A DNA stretch of 6,654 nt, from assembly GCA_030378125.1 (NCBI GenBank), contig JAUCGN010000097.1, forward strand, positions 1-6,654, given 5' to 3'. A program made the position numbers and the translations under genes. Shown here piece after piece: positions 5,547 through 6,654 of this stretch. The first letter of the stretch is position 1. Every line of letters starts with the position of its first letter. Origin of the DNA: Thiotrichales bacterium HSG1. Its GTDB lineage: Bacteria > Pseudomonadota > Gammaproteobacteria > Beggiatoales > Beggiatoaceae. Below the pieces are notes generated by a model. It did no database searches. It was not told the origin of the DNA and was given only the letters and a program-made list of their open reading frames with translations.

Positions 5547-6482
5547 ATGGAAACTTTTGGTCCTATACCATCAAGAAGATTGGGACGTAGTTTGGGCATA
5601 AACAATATTCCCCCCAAATCTTGTTCTTATTACTGTACTTACTGCCAAGTTGGTCCAACTGAAAATACTGAGATACAACTACGCCATTTTTATGGTTCCA
5701 AACATTTGGTAAAACAAGTAACTGAACGAGTTAAACAACTTAGAGAACAAGGAGAAACTATTGATCACTTATCCTTTGTACCAGATGGCGAACCCACTTT
5801 AGATGCCGATCTAGGCACAACCATAGACCAACTCAAACCTCTGGGCATAAAAATAGCTATTATTACCAACGCTTCTCTTATTTGGCACCCAAAAGTGAGA
5901 GAAACTTTAAAAAAAGCCGACTGGCTGTCGATAAAGATAGATAGCGTCAACTCCAAAATTTGGCAGAAAATTAACATTCCCCACCCCAGCCTTAAACTCG
6001 ATAACATTTTAGAAAACATCCTTAGCTTTGCAACCGAATATAATGGTACTCTGGTTAGTGAAACCATGTTGATAAAAGATCGTAATGTTGATGAAAAGTC
6101 CGCTTATGAAATAGCTGATTTTATTCACCGTTTAAATCCTAAAACTGCCTATTTCTTAATTCCAACTCGCCCACCAGCAGTATCATCCGTCTGTCCTCCT
6201 GAACCAGAAAAATTACAAATATTTTATAATATAATCAATCAAAAACTATCTAATATTGAATATTTAACTGGATATGAAGGCAATCTATTTACTTCCTCTG
6301 GTAATATTGCCGAAGATATTTTAAGTATCACGGCTGTTCACCCAATGCGAGAAGAAGCTATACGCAATTTATTGGAAAAACATCAAGTCAACTGGGATGT
6401 TATAGAAAATATGATAAACTCAGGTAAAATTAAATCCACCGAATATCAAGGTAATAAATTTTACACTAAAATATTAAAATGA
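5547..6482 (+). CDS. Radical SAM protein of the COG0731 type with C-terminal winged-helix-like region
   Basis: A 311-residue radical S-adenosylmethionine enzyme. The N-terminus FGPIPSRRLGRSLGINN (4-20) is the signature start of this family. The 4Fe-4S cluster ligands follow as CSYYCTYC: Cys26, Cys30 and Cys33 in the CxxxCxxC pattern. The SAM-binding region includes FVPDGEPTLD (77-86), and ITNASL (106-111) lies on a later strand of the partial TIM barrel. LIPTRPPAVSSVCPPEPE (204-221) closes the core. The last 50 residues (from about TAVHPMREEAI at 262) look like a small winged-helix domain. COG0731 includes archaeal wyosine-tRNA synthesis enzymes, but bacterial members of this shorter form have no established reaction that I know of, so the substrate is unknown. 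No good ribosome binding site precedes the ATG. The TGA stop overlaps the next gene's ATG by 4 bp, implying translational coupling. Confidence 0.88.
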   Translation: METFGPIPSRRLGRSLGINNIPPKSCSYYCTYCQVGPTENTEIQLRHFYGSKHLVKQVTERVKQLREQGETIDHLSFVPDGEPTLDADLGTTIDQLKPLGIKIAIITNASLIWHPKVRETLKKADWLSIKIDSVNSKIWQKINIPHPSLKLDNILENILSFATEYNGTLVSETMLIKDRNVDEKSAYEIADFIHRLNPKTAYFLIPTRPPAVSSVCPPEPEKLQIFYNIINQKLSNIEYLTGYEGNLFTSSGNIAEDILSITAVHPMREEAIRNLLEKHQVNWDVIENMINSGKIKSTEYQGNKFYTKILK

Positions 6483-6654
6483 ATTTAATCTATCAAATAT
6501 CCAAAAAAATTCCGTTAAACCTTGTAATTATTGTACCTTTTGTAATTGAAATATTTGCAGTAGTTGGTTTGACCGGTTGGTTGTCATTCAGCAATGGCCA
6601 AGAAGCAGTTGAAGATTTATCGGCCCAATTACGCAGCGAAATTACCACTCGTAT
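6479..6654 (+). CDS. N-terminus of a membrane-anchored sensory protein, probably Cache-type receptor (3' end outside window)
   Basis: An open frame of 58 codons runs off the window edge, starting at an ATG inside the stop of the radical SAM gene (ATGA). It encodes a short basic cytoplasmic start (ISKKIPLNL) followed by one hydrophobic helix at about residues 13-37 (LNLVIIVPFVIEIFAVVGLTGWLSF), then SNGQEAVEDLSAQLRSEI, a charged helix leading into the periplasm. From family knowledge this start (IPL..V..VPF...I...VGLTGWLSF.NGQ.AV..L..QLR.E) is typical of dCache-domain receptors: hybrid histidine kinases, diguanylate or adenylate cyclases of filamentous sulfur bacteria and cyanobacteria. The output domain is not in the window, so kinase versus cyclase cannot be decided. 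The close overlap makes it an operon partner of the radical SAM gene. Confidence 0.75.
   Translation, partial: MNLIYQISKKIPLNLVIIVPFVIEIFAVVGLTGWLSFSNGQEAVEDLSAQLRSEITTR

Noticed and set aside
5765..6067. Minus-strand open frame of 100 codons
   Set aside because: Antisense shadow of the radical SAM core (DGEPTL region), with no family resemblance.

Overview
The window is AT-rich DNA from what looks like a gammaproteobacterium. The best evidence is the first gene, the C-terminal part of a cytochrome c1 of gammaproteobacterial type (VGMPHVLW, DLVNFL.Y.GEPAKL, LLKKEYW.DIH). Low GC, a gammaproteobacterial bc1 complex, a cyanobacteria-like toxin-antitoxin remnant, abundant small palindromic repeats and a Cache-type receptor would fit a large sulfur bacterium (Beggiatoa/Thioploca/Thiomargarita group). 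That placement is inference, not something the sequence proves.

Layout, all genes on the + strand. (1) 2-346: end of petC, closing a respiratory operon, followed by a 14-bp-stem hairpin. (2) 347-619: non-coding, with a 68-bp palindromic element (521-588). (3) 620-3637: a single-chain Type IIG restriction-modification enzyme carrying nuclease, N6-adenine methyltransferase and target recognition domains. Its base composition changes abruptly just after the catalytic NPPY motif. (4) 3638-4276: a short REP-like inverted repeat, an intact VapB-like antitoxin gene, and an overlapping PIN-domain (VapC) toxin gene broken by an internal deletion with frameshift. (5) 4348-5190: an SDR-family oxidoreductase similar to E. 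coli YbbO. (6) 5191-5546: 356 bp without a gene but rich in copies of the same palindromic family seen at 521-588. (7) 5547-6482: a radical SAM protein of the COG0731 type, with a 4-bp ATGA overlap to (8) 6479-end: the N-terminus of a membrane-anchored receptor or signalling protein, cut by the window edge.

The region from about 520 to 5510 reads as an accessory block between a housekeeping respiratory operon and a radical SAM/receptor operon. It holds a self-contained defence enzyme, a decayed addiction module and a metabolic gene, bordered on both sides by related palindromic repeats. I see no multi-gene novel system. The points most worth following are the repeat family, the mosaic structure of the Type IIG gene, the antitoxin retained beside a dead toxin, and the coupling of an uncharacterised radical SAM enzyme to a receptor.
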